From Oryzias latipes (lineage: Eukaryota > Chordata > Actinopteri > Beloniformes > Adrianichthyidae), in assembly GCF_002234675.1 (NCBI RefSeq), contig NC_019862.2:26858707-26922706 (forward strand): a stretch of 64,000 bases of DNA, in the 5' to 3' direction. The notes beneath the pieces were generated by a model that had not been told where the DNA came from, did no database searches, and was given only the letters and a program-made list of their open reading frames with translations. Below are positions 60,167-64,000 of the stretch, one piece after another; position 1 is the stretch's first letter, and every line of letters begins with the position of its first letter. The translations under genes were made by a program, and so were the position numbers.

Positions 60167-61909
60167 TCATACGATGTTTTCAGTGCTGGACTTTTTCAGT
60201 AGTTCGTTCGAGAGCAAAGAATGCTGGGAAAAGTTTGCCTCCTTGGCTTCAGGAATGAGAAGACATACTCTCTGATTTGTTTTCCTCCACTCAGAGTACA
60301 GCTGACAGTGGTAGCGGAATGACACCTGTGGCAGACGGTCAAAAGTGGGCATGAAAAACACATTAAACCTAAAATCCCATTTTACTGCTACATCGCTGTT
60401 ATTTTTTATTGATAACAGGTTTTTGTTTTTTCTCTTACCAGAGTCCAGAGGATATAAATGGTAAAGAGAGCAATGGTGAGAGCAATGAGACCAGTGGCCT
60501 GCAGCCATTTCCCCAGCTGGAGATGGTCCTGAGCGCCCCTCAAGCACAGCCAGCCGGAGATGGCGGCAAGGGGCGTGATAAACAGGAAACACACCATGTC
60601 CCAGAACAGCGTCCTCTTCTCGTTACGAGGACCGGGCTCCTGCAGCCACTGCAGAGTCATTAAAACAAACGAGAGGGACAGAAATGTTAGAAATAAGAAA
60701 AAAAAAAACTGCAGTGATCCCGAGTTACTTCAAGTCCCACTCCGATAAAAATGGTGTTTTGGATGTTTTCAACATGTTCTTGTGGGATTTTTTCTAATGA
60801 CGGAGGACATATATAAAGAAAATTAAGATTACATTTTTATTTCTGAGTATTTCTTTATTCAAATTGTGGCGAATTAGGAGCATATTTGTTTGAAAAAGCT
60901 TCTGTTTGTTACGTGCAAACTACAATCGGCGGGTCTGAAGCTCTCTGCTCCGCACCGAGCAAGCGCATCCGCTTGCAGACAAATAGATCCACGTGCGTCT
61001 TTGTTTTCCTCGTCCGCGACGGGATCTGGATCAAAACTGTACGGCTGGATATCTCCGATGTTGCTCACCGTTTCTGTTGCACCACTTACGTCAGCTTGGG
61101 AGGGGCTGCAAGTTAGCGAGACAGCACGTAAACAAAAGGGATGATGGGAAATGAGGAAATTTCAGCAAGTGCCGCTCTGCAGAAACTATGTCCTAGAAAA
61201 CAACTGGGGTATTTTGATTTCTGCTAAAAATGGCATCATCATAAGGAAAACAGATCAAAAGGTGAGCGGAGTGGGACTTTAATTGTAAAAAGGGATGAAA
61301 GGTAAAACAGTTTCGCACATTCGAGTTGCAAACACAGCAAACTCAAAGAGAATGGCGAGAAAGGCTGTTGCAATGGATGCGAGGTACTATGACTCACCTC
61401 TGTGAGAGGCCGCTGCTGGCGCTCGATGCAGAACTCCGTGTGGCAAAGCTCACAGTAGCTGGTGTTGGAAGACGACAGCCACTTCTCCAAGCAGCTCTTG
61501 TGCACGGCGCCCTGCGTTCCTGTGCAATCGCACGGCGACAGCAGATCTTCACTGCTGCCTCCCTCATGGCAAATACGACACATGGAGCCATCGCTGATGC
61601 AAAAGTAGGTAAATTATTAAAAGCACAGAATTAGATTGGAGGTGTTTTTTTCCCCCCCTTTTGACCCTTTATATATGCCAAACGCACCTGAAATGATTGA
61701 CATAAAGGTTAGAACACACCCCCTCACCTTTGCACACTGACTGGCTTGAGCACAGAGGACAGCAATCGACCATCTATGGCTGTGACCTGGGTCACATAGT
61801 GCGCCTGGCACCCGTCGGCACCACCGTCCTCCACGCCCTTCCACAGGCCTGTGGCGTTGGCACAGTCACAGAGAGAGCCGGGCAGGTGGAAACACCTCCC
61901 TGTTGTCAT
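60167..61909 (-). CDS. marchf2: Membrane-associated RING-CH E3 ubiquitin ligase MARCHF2
   Basis: Four coding exons: 61909-61728, 61593-61398, 60648-60439, 60325-60167; 747 nt, 248 aa (human about 246). The start [16 protein letters not shown] is the MARCHF2 N-terminus, and the more upstream ATG in the same frame is not needed. The RING-CH finger (about 66-113) runs from CRICHEG through [18 protein letters not shown] to YCELCHTEF, keeping the C4HC3 ligands. Two TM helices lie at about 141-162 ([19 protein letters not shown]) and 177-199 ([18 protein letters not shown]). The C-terminal cytosolic part has [17 protein letters not shown] and ends [17 protein letters not shown]2 ubiquitinates membrane cargo in endosomes, ER and plasma membrane. 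The last four residues ENIV lack the S/T at -2 expected of a class I PDZ ligand. Confidence 0.94.
60731..61280 (+). mobile_element. Best-preserved MITE of the GTCCCACTCC family
   Basis: Both ends are clear: AAGTCCCACTCCG and CGGAGTGGGACTT, about 550 bp. On the minus strand from 61068 the frame reads [15 protein letters not shown], then [18 protein letters not shown]. The IQPYSFDPD plus acidic stretch plus LQ-core pattern resembles the domain shared with the P2X7 receptor C-terminus (P2RX7_C), which is widespread in fish proteins. It lies in marchf2 intron 2. Confidence 0.75.
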
Positions 61910-63533
61910 GGTTACAGCGTCCAGCGACAGCAGCAGTGCAGATGAGGCCGCGAGGGCATCCAGGCGTTGGACGCAAAAATACAAAAAAAAAAATGCTAAC
62001 ACCTCCTGCTTTCCTCTGGTAAGGAGTGCTTCTATAAAATAAAAGCATAAATAATACATACAAGGTGAATGACATAATGAATTCTCTACTCTTTTTTACA
62101 CTATATTCCGCCTTGAGGGGACAGTTGTAGGCTTTTGGGTTTTTGTGTCACATGACTCCACTAAACTGAATATTTCTAAAGACAATGTTCTACGGTTATT
62201 ATTGACTTTTTCGGTCAATCATAAACGATTTAAGGATTAAAAAAAAAAAAAAAGAGAAAGACAAGAAACTCCAATTAGGAACCAGTGTCTGGTCTGCGTG
62301 GAATACTGGATATTCAGGTAAGAAATCCAGATTATTATTTTCTAGGAAACAGCAGCTGCTAAATCCATTATGACAGCCAGAGTAATGTCAGCGGCAATGA
62401 CTGAGATGTGCAGCAGCCTGATAAACAGCTTCCCCCCCCTCAGATAACCTCTTTGTACAGATGGAGGCCTTCTGTTGCTGCTGTACTGCTGGCGGCCCAC
62501 TTCTTCCCCTCTGAAAACACAACAGCAAAGAAGGCGGAAAACCAGGATCCCTGCCACTGTTAGTGTAGGGGAAATGAAGACGAAAACGTCTATCTTAAAC
62601 AAAAAAAAAAAGACTTGCTCTCCTGAATGTTTGACAGCTTCATAGCATTTTTTTTTTGTTGTTGTTGTCAAATAATAAACTGGCTTTACAAAGAATTAAA
62701 CTCTAATCTACCGTACATAATCCTGGACGCTACACACTGATGTTGTTGACCAGGAGATAAACCACAGATGTAAACAACAGTTATTGTTGAGGGTTTTCAT
62801 TCAATTATACATCAACCGTGTTCTGGTGTCAAGAAATATTAGATTAAAAGAAAAATGTTGTCTTTTAAAAGCGGATCACTCTTTTTCACTCTTTGGTTTT
62901 TGTATTTCCAGAAACTGGAAGTGGTTTGGAACTTCTTGACATGTTGGCTTCCTCATTGAAGCAATGGTCAAACAGAGGCATTGCTCAACCATTTATGCTG
63001 ATCACAACCAGATAACTGACAAAAACAACTAGATGAGCGCTTTTATTTTGACATCAGTATGATCATCACAGGTGGCAGAAGAACAAGAAATTAGTATTTC
63101 TGACTTAACGTTTTTTTTTAAATAACATAACATGTTGAGAACATAACAATCAGAGCCTCAATACCGAGAAGAAAAAAAAAACACATTTTCTTTAAAGAAC
63201 AAATGCATCTGAGGGTCTTCCCCCTTCCCATCATGTCGTTTTCGGCTGCAGTCAGGATTTGGATACCGGCTATTGTCTGGATCACAGCGTTGTTTCCTGT
63301 CAGCGTTGGCCCTATATACACCACAGCAGCATAACCCGGGTCGCTGAATCTTACAGTAAATATCCACAACCCTTTGTTTTCCCCTAAACGCCCCGTAGGA
63401 TTATATCAGGATGCTCAGGGAAACCTGGTTTCACCGATCCAGCACATACACGCGCTCCTGCTGTGACAGCTGTGCGAGCACTAACTGCTACGAGGTTTAC
63501 TTTCTGTTAGCAACAAAATAATAGACTATTTAC
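61910..63533. other. marchf2: marchf2 first intron
   Basis: Between the candidate 5' noncoding exon and the start-codon exon. A minus-strand open stretch at 62342-62600 follows a CACTAACAG-type acceptor and would encode a cysteine- and leucine-rich piece, but no known domain was recognised. Otherwise AT-rich and empty. Confidence 0.4.
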
Positions 63534-63720
63534 CCGGTGGCGTCTCATGTCCGATCAGGCATTTCCGCGCGTTGCTTCCACCGTGGGGTAAAGATCCGGA
63601 GCCCGCAGCAGCAGAGCTGTTCGTCTTCGCTGCTCTGCTAACGCAAAGCCCCCAATCAGCTGACAACACAGGCCGAGCCGAGCTTCCGCTTTTACGAGGA
63701 CGTAAGCACACAGTGAACGC
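63534..63720 (-). promoter_or_regulatory. marchf2: Candidate marchf2 5' noncoding exon and CpG promoter
   Basis: CpG-rich stretch upstream on the minus strand, ending in a good donor: CACCGG followed by GTAAATAGT, with the exon edge at 63534. It suits the role of a first noncoding exon for marchf2. The 5' border is not defined. Confidence 0.45.
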
Positions 63721-63819
63721 ACCACCGGCCGCTGGGTAAGATATAAACACACGTCAAAGCACGCGCACGCGCGCACACACACATGTACAGTTGGATTTCC
63801 AAAACATTAGAATGTCATG

Positions 63820-63845
63820 AAAACGTGTGTGTGTGTGTATGTGTG

Positions 63846-63915
<70 letters not shown>
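63820..63915 (+). repeat. Compound (TG)n(TA)n(AG)n microsatellite
   Basis: A TG run near 63822, then TA units, then an almost pure AG run from 63859 to 63915. Confidence 0.9.
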
Positions 63916-63921
<6 letters not shown>

Positions 63922-64000
63922 AATATGTATATATATACATAGATATATCTCTACATCTGTATCTCTTTCTATCTACATCTGGATTAGGACTCTTGGTGAC

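Noticed and set aside
61912-62059. Upstream start for marchf2 (about 50 extra residues)
   Set aside because: The family N-terminus starts exactly at [13 protein letters not shown]; the extra residues look like intron read in frame.

Overview
The window is nuclear DNA from a ray-finned (teleost-like) fish. The genes have many GT/AG introns and vertebrate exon layouts, four candidate gene starts sit in GC-rich, CpG-bearing sequence, and the spacers and introns are full of fish-type interspersed repeats (tRNA-derived SINEs, hAT- and piggyBac-like MITEs, a LINE remnant, CA/GA microsatellites). Species cannot be read from the sequence.

Layout, left to right. (1) 1-360 (+): last two coding exons of a SCAMP, best matched to scamp4, with its 3' UTR to about 1380. 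(2) 3034-13011 (-): a complete 13-exon class 4 semaphorin (803 aa: signal peptide, Sema, PSI, Ig, TM, tail). (3) 17599-19006: a 1.4 kb foldback DNA transposon with terminal inverted repeats of about 190 bp and a perfect 9-bp target duplication. (4) 19485-22755 and 26409-31137 (-): two intact tandem paralogues of a small single-Ig type I membrane receptor that I cannot assign to a named family. Both tails carry two pYxN tyrosine motifs around a proline-rich stretch. They sit in a segmental duplication of about 5.5/7.3 kb. (5) 35074-43540 (+): fsd1, complete, 13 exons, 493 aa. (6) 45305-50768 (-): stap2, complete, 13 exons, 382 aa, tail to tail with fsd1. (7) 53436-56446 (+): rab11b, complete, 5 exons, 218 aa. 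(8) 60167-61909 (-): marchf2, complete coding sequence in 4 exons, 248 aa, with a likely 5' noncoding exon near 63.5-63.7 kb.

Exon boundaries were placed by hand from splice sites and reading phase. For all seven complete genes the summed exon lengths are exact multiples of three, which supports the models. scamp4, fsd1, stap2, rab11b and marchf2 all have human counterparts on 19p13, so the window looks like a compacted block of that ancestral segment.

Functional themes: membrane traffic (scamp4, rab11b, marchf2), microtubule-associated and guidance proteins (fsd1, sema4), and tyrosine-phosphorylation signalling (stap2 and the two orphan Ig receptors). The receptor pair is the best candidate for something undescribed: its ectodomains have diverged while the membrane segment, the signalling tail and an upstream noncoding block stayed similar. 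All family assignments come from recognition by eye; no database search was run.
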